A DNA stretch of 64,000 nt from Balaenoptera acutorostrata. Taxonomy: Eukaryota; Chordata; Mammalia; Artiodactyla; Balaenopteridae. The position numbers were made by a program, and so were the translations under genes. How positions within the stretch are numbered: the stretch's first letter is position 1; the number at the start of each line of letters is the position of its first letter. Below are positions 37,461-48,970 of this stretch, one piece after another. The stretch is taken from NCBI RefSeq assembly GCF_949987535.1, contig NC_080067.1, forward strand, positions 77,649,985 to 77,713,984, written 5' to 3'. Below the pieces are notes generated by a model, which was not told where the DNA came from, searched no databases, and saw nothing but the letters and a program-made list of their open reading frames with translations.

Positions 37461-38133
37461 AAGTATAATGTACTCATCTGATAAGAAATAACATAAATAT
37501 TAACAGAGAATTTAGGAAAAACCTAGGTGTGGACAAGGATCAAAAGCAATTTCTGTAGATCCTTTGAGGAAAAAAAAAACAAAAAAACTTCAGTGAACAA
37601 AATCAGAGAGGAGAAATTATTTCTAAGGTTCTCAAAATATAAAAGAGTGTAATGTATATATGACTATCATCCTCTGCCCACTTCCTTGTTAGCTTTAAGA
37701 TGAAAAATGGGCAAATAAAAAATCACTGTTGCCATGCCATCCTTCAAATTTCATCTTGTTTGTTTTCTACCTGCACTCCAAAAAGCTGATACACCATCAA
37801 CAGCCCAAAGGGAAAAATTCTGTAAAATGACACTATGTATGCCCTCAATCTCAAATTATTTAAGTGTCTGCTTTAAGGAGATTACAGTGTAATAATAGAT
37901 GAGACACACATAAATAACTATAACATAAAGGAGACCAAAAAAAGTGGTTAAGTGACATACAAGAAGTACAAAAACATCATTAAGAAGATTAATTATGAAC
38001 CTGGAATAAATAAATAAGTCAATAAGTAAATACACATATACACACACATATATGGTGCTATTTTAAACACTTAAATGCATACATTTAACTTCATATTAAA
38101 ATATTTAGAACATCACTTCAATAAATATCTTAC

Positions 38134-38178
38134 TGATTTCAGGATTTCTGATCTCCGTTTTGATTGAAGGACATTAAT
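38134..38178 (-). CDS. ACAP2: ACAP2 exon, BAR domain, 45 nt (about residues 177-191)
   Basis: A very short exon of exactly 15 codons, INVLQSKRRSEILKS, in phase 0 at both ends. The acceptor is CCCTCAG and the donor GTAAGA. It is too short to stand out as an open frame and was found by searching for the segment missing between its neighbours. It encodes a basic BAR-helix segment. Skipping it would keep the frame but shorten a BAR helix. Confidence 0.95.
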
Positions 38179-38449
38179 CTGAGGGAAAATGCACTTGGTT
38201 AATCACCTATGCATTATTTTAAAAACTAATCCAGAATGCAATATTGTAAAATTTGCTTATTCTAATGGTTTAATACTTTTCCAGAAAAGTAAATGAAAAC
38301 AAAGTTTAAGTTTTTCACCTTTTGACCTGCTTTTTGCAAAAACAGTTAAGACAAACATACCAATGAAACTCTCATCCATTTTTTCAACTTAAAGAAAAAC
38401 TGGCCATGTTCAAACCATAAAATTGTACTGTACTGATAAAACTATCACC

Positions 38450-39160
38450 TTGATCAACTTCTGAATTTCTTAGAATTCCATCTTCTCTCCACCCTCCTTA
38501 TCTAATTGCTCTTTCAACATACATCCTTAATACAAATTCTAATCATTTTTACCACTACCACCAACCACCACCATATCTTCTCCTGACTGCTACAATAGTC
38601 TATGAACTAGTCTCTGTTTCCACTCTTGACTCTTGACACTTCATTCTCCACACAGCAACCAGAGTGATCTTTTCAAACAATAAATAAGATCATGTACGTC
38701 TGTATTAAAACTTTCCAACTCCCAACTGTAGCCTACAAGGCCCTTTGTGAAGAGGATCCTGCTACCTCTCCCACCTAATTTTCTATTACAGTACTTTCCC
38801 CTTTTCTGTGGTCCGACCACAACCCAAGAGTACTCCCACCTCAGTGCCTTTGTACTATTTGTTCTGTCCTCATGTCATGATCTTCTGCCCAGATGGGCAC
38901 AAGGCTCTTATCCATCAGGTCCCAGCTTAAATAGTATCTCCTCACAAAGGTCTAAAGTAGGCCTTTAAGCAGTCTTTAGTACACCAACCCTATTTATTTT
39001 CTTTATAGTATTCATAACTACCTCATATTTTATTTACTTATTTCTTTTCCCCAGGTAAAACATAAGCTCCATGAGATCAAGGTTGTGCCTTACTCCCAGT
39101 TGTATTCTCCAAGTTGTATATATTAAGCACTCAGAAATATTTGTTGAACAAATTAATAGA
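38450..39160 (+). mobile_element. L2 LINE 3' portion
   Basis: The order CACACAGCAACCAGAGTGAT, TAGCCTACAAGGCCCTTTGT, CTCAGTGCCTTTGTACTATT, AAACATAAGCTCCATGAGAT and AAATATTTGTTGAACAAATT is the L2 3' end. Confidence 0.85.
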
Positions 39161-39458
39161 CCTTAAATAAATATTTTAATTAGACTAAAGTACTAAAAGA
39201 TCAGTAATTATAAAAGTTGCCTTTTGTGGTATCTCTCCCAACTCTAGAAATTCACAACAAACACTTTATTTTTGTTTGTTATTATATATCAGCTTAATGA
39301 AATAAAATGTTTACACAAGAAAAGAATCATTCACTCTTTGCTAAAATTTCCAAAAGGTTACAGAATATCTTTTTAATATGTCCTTCACACTGAATATTCC
39401 GCCTGTTGTTTAATAAGATAATTTTAAAGCACTGATCAGAAAACAAAAACAGACCAAG

Positions 39459-39802
39459 AGGGAATTCCCTGGTGGTGCAGTGGTTAAGAATCCACCTGCC
39501 AATGCAGGGGACACGGGTTCGAGCCCTGCTCTGGGAAGATCCCACATGCCGCGGAGCAACTAAGCCCATGTGCCACAACTACTGAGCCTGTGCTCTAGAG
39601 CCCGCGAGACACAACTACTGAGCCTGCATGCCACAACTACTGAAGCCCACGTGCCTAGAGCCCGTGCTCTGCAACAAGAGAAGCTACCGCAATGAGAAGC
39701 CCGTGCACTGCAATGAAGAGTAGCCCCTGCTTGACGCAACTAGAGAAAGCCGGCACGCTGCTACGAAGACCCAAGCAGCCAAAAATAAATAAATAAATAA
39801 GT
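39459..39802 (+). mobile_element. CHR SINE, long form, antisense to ACAP2
   Basis: GGGAATTCCCTGGTGGTGCA head, B box GGTTCGAGCC, a body with three ACAACTACTGA(G)-type units, and an AAAT tail. Direct repeat AAAAACAGACCAAG at 39445-39458 and 39803-39816. Same long subtype as 5263-5620. Confidence 0.95.
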
Positions 39803-40279
39803 AAAAACAGACCAAGAAAAATCTAATAACTTTGTTTACCTAAGCACTAGTTTCTTCTGCATGTCTGTTTCAAGGTCTATTCAGTTTTGAGAACTAAAAT
39901 ATTAACTTTCAAATGTTCTAAGTAAAAGCTTCGCAAAATGTTAAAAATGCCTCTGTTTGACAATGAAAAACAGCATATATTTGAAAAAACAAAAGTATAT
40001 TCAAATATTTAGAGAAACTAAAGCATGACAAACTCTATAAATCTGAATATTTATTACTTACTATTCTCTAAAACAGACACTTTGGCCATATAATAAAGTA
40101 ACACAACAGTTCTCATCAGAAAAATCAAACAAATAGTTATAAGAGAGGTGAGGTCCTAACTTAAAACTACTGGATGGACATCAAAGGAAATGGACAGTTT
40201 ATAATGTGTAAATTTGAAAATAATGAATATTTTAGCTAACTTCCCCCCTTCCCAAATAAAATTTAAAATTAAGCTGTTC

Positions 40280-41280
40280 ATTCTTTCAAAAAACATTACC
40301 TATCTATTTTCTAACCACTGGACTAGAGGGAAGGGATATAATCTAGGAGTAGGAAAGACATATAAATAAATAATTTCAATAAATGAGATAAGTGCTCTAA
40401 CAGCAATGTGTATGACGATAATATGGCAGCACAGAGGAAACAGAGACAAGAATGATTCATTTTGCCTGGAAAAGCTTGAGTAATTCTGACCACAGAACAG
40501 AGAATGAATTGCTAATGGGCAGGTTAAAAGCAACACAAGAAAGATCAATTTTTATGAGAACATCTTAATACTCTAGACAAGAAGCAGTAAGAACTAGTGT
40601 TGGGGCTGCAGCAGAGCGAGAACGAACAGGTTTAAGAGGTACATAGAACTTTTCAAGGCAATTTTGACTGCTAGATATAGTAGCTAAGAATGAGGAGAAG
40701 ATCTGATATGATTCTCCAATTCTGATTTCTATGATTAAGAGGGTGACACTACTCAGTATGGTAACGGCAATACGAAGTCATTTGAGAAGAAGAAAGATTT
40801 TAGTTTTAGACACAAAAGGAATGAGGTACTGCTGAGAAAAATAATTTGTCACCTATATATGGTGATAATTCAAGCAAAGGGCATGATTAAACTGTAAGGG
40901 ATTATCATAAAGTCAGAAAACAGGAAGACCAAAGATGGAACCCTAAAAGAGAGATTGAAAAGGTAGACAAAGGAGAGAAACCCAAGGTGGAAACTGAAAA
41001 GAAACATAAATTAAGATGATGACCTGCAAGTGGTTTAAGATACATCAATACAAAAGTATGTTTCAAGAAAGAGAGTGTGGTCTACTATTTCAGTGAAACA
41101 CCATAGTCAAGTTGGTTAAAAAGTACAATATATCTAATGAATAAGACCTTAACATGAGCCATTTCAGTAGAATGGGGTAGGCAGACTCAGTACTCATACT
41201 ACTGCAGGAAGTGGTATAAATGTGAGGTAGATAAGAGGAGATAGGAAATACAGACTACTCCATGCTAGAAGCCTTTCATT
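40280..41280 (-). mobile_element. L2 LINE fragment, reverse orientation
   Basis: Begins like a reversed L2 end (TTCATTCTTTCAAAAAACAT, TTTTCTAACCACTGGACTAG). It continues through antisense ORF2-like sequence such as AAGAATGAGGAGAAGATCTG and GAACCCTAAAAGAGAGATTG. Strongly diverged. Confidence 0.5.
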
Positions 41281-42062
41281 AATAACTGGAGTGTACTTCA
41301 TTTTTTTAAATTTAACTTCCCACTTACTGAACAGGAACTTAATAGGAAAAAATCTTAAAAGTCATTTTCTACTGTTTTCGCAAAGTTACCTGAGTAGTTT
41401 TTAATCACTAATTTGCAATATGTTTACTTAAGTATTTTTTAAAGAAATAATCTGTGACCACTGTTAAGTCAACAGTCTATGGGAACTCCCCTGTCCCAGA
41501 TCACCTCGCAACTTACCAAATATCGATCTCTACTTTTAAAAAGCAGCACCTAATGCAAATATGAGAACATTATTTCCAGAAATATTCTTCATTTGGCAAT
41601 ATGGTGAGCCTTTGTACTTCTAAGAATCTACTCTCAACAAATTATCAGAAATGTGGCAGAAGGTTTGTATACAAAGATCTTATTATCATTAACAATTATT
41701 GAAAATTATACTTCCACTATTGCCAGCAAAAACTGGCAACACTATATCTGATAACTGGATATTAATTAAATTGACACAGCATCTCCATAGAATAAAATAT
41801 AGCAATTAATAACGCTTTTCATGACATTTTGAAAGGGGGAAGTATACTGTTAAGTGAACAGGGGAAGAAATCAGAACTAAAGGTATACACATGCACACAC
41901 ATATAGTGCATACACAAACACCCAGACACCTGGAAATTTTTCACAAAAAATCATGTTTAATTTTAAACTACAGAAATAGTACTATTTATTTCCTTGAGTG
42001 CAATCACTCAAAAGTAACAACACGTTTAATAAGCATTTTTTGAAAACATATAATAAACATAC

Positions 42063-42246
42063 CTGAAGTACGTAATCTAGGGCTATGTGTCGAAAACATT
42101 TTCTTGTTGCTGTCAGAATGTTTGTGGCTTCTTCAACTTCATGCTGTTTGTTTCTTTGTACTTGAGCATTTTTTACTAATGCATTTTCTTTTTCTTCACT
42201 GACTTTTTCAAACTGCTTCTTGGCATCTTTGAATTTTCTAAGATCT
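42063..42246 (-). CDS. ACAP2: ACAP2 exon, BAR domain (about residues 115-176)
   Basis: 184 nt encoding a run starting DLRKFKDAKKQFEKVSEEKE and ending CFRHIALDYVLQ. It is highly charged and helical, as expected for the long coiled-coil arms of a BAR domain. One base completes a Glu codon begun in the 50055-50113 exon, followed by exactly 61 codons. Acceptor TTTTTAG, donor GTATGT. No stop or frameshift. Confidence 0.96.
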
Positions 42247-42589
42247 CTAAAAAAATTAAAACAGTGAAACTTTCATAAAACTATCTGGATCAAAAATTTT
42301 ACCAAAATAACATTTAGAATTTAATTCTTATGTTCCTCTACTTATTTACTTATTTGCAAATGACACTCAATAGCTCTTCCAACTAACATATATATTAGTT
42401 TATGAGTACATACTATTCCTGATATAGTCAGCTAGCATTTCCTTACTTAAATCTATACAATTTAATGTGAAAATAAATTATCAAATTAACATTACAGAAA
42501 CATAAAAGGCAAAGTTAATTTTTCTAAAGACAAATTCTGGGACATGTACTAATATTTAACCAAATAATTTTTATTTTATGTTTTTTACA

Positions 42590-42780
42590 TTTATTTTTAT
42601 TTTCTTTAACTAATATATGGTTGATGTAAAATATTATATGTTACAGGTGTATAATATAGTTATATACATTTTTTTTTTTTTTTGGTCAATCCCAAACTCC
42701 CTAACTATCCCTCCCCCACCCTTCCCTCCTGATAACCATAAGTTTGTTCTCTGAGTCTGTGAGTCTGTAAAGTTGTTGTT
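42590..42780 (-). mobile_element. L1 3' end fragment
   Basis: The reverse complement reads CAGACTCAGAGAACAAACTT, ATGGTTATCAGGAGGGAAGG and GGGAGGGATAGTTAGGGAGT, the G-rich L1 3' UTR of this lineage. An internal A run and terminal sequence with a deletion follow. Confidence 0.8.
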
Positions 42781-42783
42781 GTT

Positions 42784-42990
42784 TTTTAATATTTATTTAT
42801 TTATTTTGGCTGCGCCGGGTCTTAGTTATGACACATGGGGTCTTCATTGCAGCCTGCAGACTCTTACTTGCAGCATGCAAACTCTTAGTTGTGGCATGCA
42901 TGTGGGATTTAGTTCTCCAACCAGGGACTGAACCCAGGCTCCCTGCATTGGGAGCATGGAGTCTTACCCACTGGACCACCAGGTAAGTCC
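42784..42990 (-). mobile_element. Older tRNA-derived SINE
   Basis: The reverse complement has CTGGTGGTCCAGTGGGTAAG, CCTGGGTTCAGTCCCTGGTT and a tail of AATAAATAAATA. More diverged than the CHR copies and lies directly 5' of the large L1. Confidence 0.8.
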
Positions 42991-43634
42991 ATCTTGCCCT
43001 TCTTTTTTTTTTTTTTTTCCTGTTTTTGTGTGTGTGTGTGTGTTTCTTTGAGTATTTTTGTCTGTTTGGTTTTGCTTTTACCATTTGTCTTGGGGGTTTT
43101 GTTTGTTCGCTTTCTTTTTTTTTTTTTCTTTCGTGTGGTGCAGCTTGCAGGGTCTTGGTTCTCCGGCCAGGGGTCGGGCCTGAGCTTCTGAGGTGGGAGA
43201 GCCAAGTCCAGGACGCTGCACCGCCAGAGAACTCCCAGCCCCAGGGAATATTAATAGGTGAGAGCTCTCCTAGATGTCTCCATCTCAACACCAAGACCCG
43301 GCTCCACCCAAGGGCCAGCAAGCTCCAGTGCTGGATGCCTCACACCAAACAACTAGCAAGACAGGAACACAACCCCACCCATTAGCAGATAGGCTGCCTA
43401 AAGTCATACGAAGCTCACAGACAACCCAAAACACATCACCTGACACAGCCCTGCCAATCAGAGGGACAAGATACAGCTCCAGCCACCACAACACAGGCAC
43501 CAGTCCCCCACATCAAGAAGCCTACACAAGCCACTGGACCAACCTCACCCACTGGGGGCAGACACCAGAAGCAAGAGGAACTACAACCCTGCAGCCTGTG
43601 GAAAGGAGACCCCAAACACAGTAAGTAAAACAAA

Positions 43635-44518
43635 ATGAGAAGACAGAGAAATATGTTGCAGATGAAGGAGCAAGGTAAAAACCCACAAGACCAAACAAAT
43701 GAAGAGGAAATAGGCAATCTACCTGAAAAAGAATTCAGAGTATTGATAGTAAAGATGATCCAAAATATTGGAAATAGAATGAAGAAAATACAAGAAACAT
43801 TTAACAAGGACCTAGAAGAACTAAAGAACAGTGATGAACAAGACAATAACTGAAATTAAAAATACTCTAGAAGGAATCAATAGCAGAATAACTGAGGCAG
43901 AAGAACGGATAAGTAAGCTGGAAGACAGAATGGTGGAAATAACTGCCACGGAGCAGAATAAAGAAAAAAGAATGAAAAGAATTAAGGACAGTCTCAGAGA
44001 CCTCTGGGACAACGTTAAACACACCTACATTCAAATTATAGAGGTCCCAGAGGAAGAAGAGAAAGAGAAAGGGTCTGAGAAAATATCTGAAGAGACTATA
44101 GTTGAAAACATCCCTAACATGGGAAAGGAAATAGTCAATGAAGTCCAGGAAGCGCAGAGAGTCCCATACGGTATAAACCCAAGGAAAAACACACCAAGAC
44201 ACATATTAATCACACTAAAAAAAATTAAATACAAAGAAAAACTATTAAGCAGCAAGGAAAAAGCAAAAAATAACATACAAGGGAATCCCCATAAGGTTAT
44301 CAGCTGATTTTTCAACAGAAACTCTGCAGGCCACATTGGAGTGGCAGGATATATTTAAAGTGATGAAAGGGAAAAATCTACAACCAAGATTAATCTACCC
44401 AGCAAGGTTCTCACTCAGATTCAACAGAGAAATCAAAAGCTTTACAGACAAGCAAAAGCTAAGAGACTTCAGAACCACCAAACCAACTCTACAACAAATG
44501 TTAAGGGAACTCCTCTAA
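43635..44518 (+). pseudogene. L1 ORF1 (RNA-binding protein), frameshifted
   Basis: Begins MRRQRNMLQMKEQGKNPQDQ and includes the coiled coil (ITEIKNTLEGINSRITEAEE...), RRM region and C-terminal domain ending TLQQMLRELL. The reading frame changes at about 43840-43853 and again near 44300, so one intact protein is not encoded. The coiled-coil part is the best preserved. Confidence 0.9.
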
Positions 44519-44589
44519 GCCGGAAACACAAGAGCAGAAAAAGACCTAGAAAAACAACCCAAAACAATTAAGAAAAAGGTAACAAAACT

Positions 44590-47500
44590 TACATATCGAT
44601 AATTACCTTACATGTGAATGGATTAAATGCTCCAACCAAAAGACACAAGCTCGCTGAATGGATACAAAAACAAGACCCATATATATGCTGTCTACAAGAG
44701 ACCCACTTCAGACCTAGGGACACATACAGACTGAAAGTGAGGGGATGGAAAAAGATATTCCATGCAAATGGAAATCAAAAGATTTTGATTTCCATATGCA
44801 TGGAATACTCATATCAGATGAGATAGACTTACTCATATCAGATATGATAGACTTTAAAATACAGACTGTTACAAGAGACAAGTAAGAACACTACATAATG
44901 ATAAAGGGATCAATCCAAGAAGAAGATATAACAATTACAAATATACATGCACCCAACATAGAAGCACCTCAATACATAAGGCAAATGTTAACAGCCATAA
45001 AAGAGGAAATTGACGGTAACACAATAATAGTGGGGGACTTTAACACTTCATTTACACCAACAGACAGATTATCCAAACAGAAAATTAACATGGAAACACA
45101 AGCTTTAAACAAGATCGATTTAATTGATGTTTATAGGACATTCCATCCAAAAGCAGCAGAATACACTTCCTTCTCAAGTGTACATGGAACAGTCTCCAGG
45201 ATAGATCACATATTGGGTAACAAATCAAGCCTCAGTAAATTTAAGAAAATTGAAATCGTATCAAGCATCTTTTCCGACCACAACGCTATGAGACTAGACA
45301 TCAATTACAGGGAAAAAACTGTAAAAAAACACAAACACAGAGAGGCTAAACAACATGCTACTAAATAACCAAGAGATCACTGAAGAAATCAAAGAGGAAA
45401 TCAAAAAATACCTAGAGACAAATGACAACAAAAGTACAACCCAAAACCTATGGTATGCAGCAAAAGCAATTCTAAGAGGGAAGTTTATAGCAATACAATC
45501 CTACCTCAAGAAACATGAAAAATCTCAAATAAACTATCTAACCTTACACCTAAACGGACTAGAGAAAGAAGAACAAAACAAAACAAAAAACAAAACAAAA
45601 AAAACCAACGTTAATAGAAGGAAAGAAATCATAAAGATCAGAACAGAAATAAACGAAACAGAAACAAAGAAAACAATAGCAAAGATCAATAAAACTAACA
45701 GCTGGTTCCTTGAGAAGATAAACAAAATTGATAAACTTTTAGCCAGACTCATCAAAAAAAAGAGGGAGAAGACTCAAATCAATAAAATTAGAAATGAAAA
45801 AGGAGAGGTTACAATGGACATCGAAGAAATACAAATGATCGTAATAGACTACTTCAAGCAACTATATGCCAATAAAATGGATAACTTGGAAGAAATGGAA
45901 AAATTCTTAGAAAGGTATAACTTTCCAAGACTGAACAGGGAAGAAACAGAAAATATAAACAGACCAATCACACGTAAAGAAATTGAAACTCTGATTTAAA
46001 AGTTTCCAACAAACAAAAGTCCAGGACCAGATGGCTTCACAGGTGAATTCTATCAAACATTTAGAGAACAGCTAACGCCTATCCTTCTCAAAGTATTCCA
46101 AAAAACTGCAGAGAGAGGAACACTCCCAAGCTCATTCTACAAGGCCACCATCACCCTGATACCAAAACCAGACAAAGATATCACAAAAACAGAGAATTAC
46201 AGACCAATATCACTGATGAATATAGATGCAAAAATCTTCAACAAAATACTAGCAAACAGAATCCAACAACATATTAAAAGGATCATACACCATGATCAAG
46301 TGCGATTTATCCCAGGGATGCAAGGATTCTTCAATATACGCAAACCAATCAATGTGATACACCATATTAACAAACTGAAGAACAAAAACCATATGATCAT
46401 CTCAATAGATACAGAAAAAGCTTTTGACAAAATTCAACACCCATTTATGATAAAAACTCTCCAGAAAGTGGGCATAGAGGGAACCTACCTTAACATAATA
46501 AAGGCCATATCTGACAAACCCACAGTAAACATCATTCTCAATGGTGAAAAACTGAAAGCATTTCTTCTAAGATCAGGAAGAAGACAAGGATGTCCACTCT
46601 CACCACTATTATTCAACATAGTTTTGGAAGTCCTAGCCACAGCAATCAGAGAAGAAAAAGAAATAAAAGGAATACAAATTGGAAAAGAAGAAGTAAAACT
46701 GTCACTTTCAAATGACAGGATACTATACGTAGAAGATCCTAAAGATGCCACCAGAAAACTACTAGAGCTAATCAATGAATTTGGTAAAGTTGCAGGATAC
46801 AAAACTTATGCACAGAAATCTCTTGCATTCCTATACACTAACAACGAAAGATCAGAAAGAGAAATTAAGGAAATAATCCCATTCACCATTGCAACAAAAA
46901 GAATAAAATACCTAGGAATAAACCTACCTAAGGAGGTAAAAGACCTGTATGCAGAAAACTACAAGACACTGATGAAAGAAATCAAAGATGACACAAACAG
47001 ATGGAGAGATATACCATGTTCTTGGATTGGAAGAATCAATACTGTGAAAATGACTATACTACCCGAAGCCATCTACAGATTCAATGCAATTCCTATCAAA
47101 TTACCAATGGCATTTTTCACAGAACTAGAACAAAAAATTGCACAATTTGTATGGAGACACAAAAGATCTTGAATAGCCAAAGCAATCTTGAGAAAGAAAA
47201 ATGGAGCTGGAGGAATCAGGCTCCCTGACTTCAGACTATACTACAAAGCTAGAGTAATCAAGAGAGTATGGTACTGGCACAAAAACAGAAATATAGATCA
47301 ATGGAACAGGACAGAAACCCCAGAGATAAACCCATGCACCTATGGTTACCTAATCTATGACAAAGGAGGCAAGAATATACAGTGGAGAAAAGACAGTCTC
47401 TTCAATAAGTGGTGCTGGGAAAACTGGACAGCTACATGTAAAAGAATGAAATTAGAACACTCCCTAACACCACACACAAAAATAAACTCAAAATGGATTA

Positions 47501-48417
47501 AAGACCTAAATGTAAGACCGGACACTATAAAACTCTCAGAGGAAAACATAGGAAGAACACTTTTTGACATAAATCACAGAAAGACCTTTTTTGACCCACC
47601 TCCTTCAGTAATAAAAATAAAAACAAAGAAATGGGACCTAATGAAACTTAAAAGCTTTTGCACAGCAAAGGAAACCATAAACAAGACGAAAAGACAACCC
47701 ACAGAATGAGAGAAAATATTTACAAACAAAGCAACGGACAAGGGATTAATCTCCAAAAAATACAAATAGCTCATGCATCTCAATATCAAAAAAACAAACA
47801 ACGCAATCAAAAAATGGGCAGAAGACCTAAATAGACATTCCTCCAAAGAAGACATACAGATGGCCAAGAGGCACATGAAAAGATGCTCAATATCACTAAT
47901 TAGAGAAATGCAAATCAAAACTACAATGAGGTATCACTTCACACCAGTCAGAATGGCCATCACCAAAAAATCTACAAACAATAAATGCTGGAGAGGGTGT
48001 GAAGAAAAGGGAACCGTTTTGCAACTGTTGGTGGAAATGTAAATTGATACACCCACTATGGAGAACAGTATGAAGGTTCCTTAAAAGACTAAAAACAGAA
48101 TTAGCATATGACCCAGCAATCCCACTACTGGGCATATACCCAGAGAAAACCATAATTCAAAAAGACAGATGCACCCCAATGTTCACTGCAGCACTATTTA
48201 CAATAGCCAGGTCATGGAAGCAACCTAAATGTCCACTGACAGATGAATGGATAAAGATGTGGTACATATATACAATGGAAAATTACTCAGCCATAAAAAG
48301 GAATGAAACTGGGTCATTTGTAGCGATGTGGATGGACCTAGAGACTGTCATACAGAGTGAAGTAAGTCAGAAAGAGAAAAACAAATATCGTGTATTAACA
48401 CATATATGTGGAATCTA
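44590..48417 (+). pseudogene. L1 ORF2 (endonuclease and reverse transcriptase), broken
   Basis: The endonuclease part is readable (CCLQETHFRPRDTYRLKVRG; GDFNT; SDHNAM) and so is the reverse transcriptase ([33 protein letters not shown]). Further pieces follow to the C-terminus (AIKRNETGSFVAMWMDLE). The canonical start Met is missing and several stops and frameshifts occur. The FADD active-site box is replaced by SNDR (46708-46719), so it is catalytically dead. Confidence 0.92.
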
Positions 48418-48472
48418 GAAAAATGGTACAGATGAACCTATTTGCAAGGCAGAAATAGAGACACAGACATAG

Positions 48473-48518
48473 AGAAAAAACATATGGACACCAAGAGAAA
48501 AAACATATGGACACCAAG
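48473..48518 (+). repeat. 23-bp tandem duplication in L1 3' UTR
   Basis: GAGAAAAAACATATGGACACC followed by AA occurs twice in direct succession. A local duplication within this L1 copy. Confidence 0.9.
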
Positions 48519-48789
48519 GTGGGACAGGGGGGTGTGGGGTGAATTGGGAGATTGGGATTGACATATATACAGTAATATGTATAAAATAGGTAACTAATGA
48601 GAACATGCTGTATAGCACAGGGAACTCTACTTAATACTCTGTGGTGACCTAAATGGGAAGGAAATCCAAAAAAGAGGGGATATATGTATACATATAGCTG
48701 ATTCACTTCGCTATACAGCAGAACTAACACAACATTGTAAAGCAACTATACCCCAATAAATTAGAAAAAAAAGAAAAAGAATGACCAAA

Positions 48790-48970
48790 TGATTTTTAAA
48801 CAGTAGTATACACCATAGGGAGCTTGTTAAAAATGCAAGTTCCAAGGGTCCTCTACCAGAGATTACAATTCTTTGTGTTTTCGGGATAAGCCCTAGAAAT
48901 CTGAGGGATTTTCTTAAGACACGCCCTTGATTTCACTGTTACGGTGGTCTACAGACCACACTTTAAGAAA
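48790..48970 (+). mobile_element. MER5A-like hAT MITE
   Basis: GGGAGCTTGTTAAAAATGCA, CCAGAGATTACAATTCTTTG and TGGTCTACAGACCACACTTT follow the MER5A order. It directly abuts the 3' end of the L1. Confidence 0.65.

Larger units (their letters stand above)
35267..38133 (-). other. ACAP2: ACAP2 intron, 2867 bp
   Basis: Old L1 sequence in plus orientation (about 35950-36740 and 37085-37460) interrupted by a hAT-type MITE (36742-37080). The rest, 35270-35940 and 37470-38130, is AT-rich with nothing recognised. Confidence 0.85.
38179..42062 (-). other. ACAP2: ACAP2 intron, 3884 bp
   Basis: Contains an L2 copy in plus orientation (38450-39160), a long CHR SINE in plus orientation (39459-39802), an L2 copy in minus orientation (about 40280-41280) and a faint old L1-like stretch (41610-41945). 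Confidence 0.9.
43000..48775 (+). mobile_element. Near full-length L1 retrotransposon, inactive
   Basis: About 5.8 kb: 5' UTR (about 43000-43634), ORF1 (43635-44518), ORF2 (about 44590-48417), 3' UTR and AATAAATTAGAAAAAAAAG tail. Opposite in orientation to ACAP2. Both ORFs are broken by frameshifts and stops, and the reverse-transcriptase catalytic box is lost. The left border is approximate. Convincing target-site duplications were not found. Confidence 0.9.

Noticed and set aside
46216..47172. 318-codon open frame as a host gene
   Set aside because: It is the reverse-transcriptase part of the L1 ORF2 pseudogene.
42557..48800. Similarity of AACCAAATAATTTTTA (42557) and GACCAAATGATTTTTAAA (48783) as target-site duplications for a 5'-inverted L1
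   Set aside because: Low-complexity AT-rich match with mismatches. A SINE and an antisense L1 3' end lie between, which would need a more complex history. Not good enough to call.
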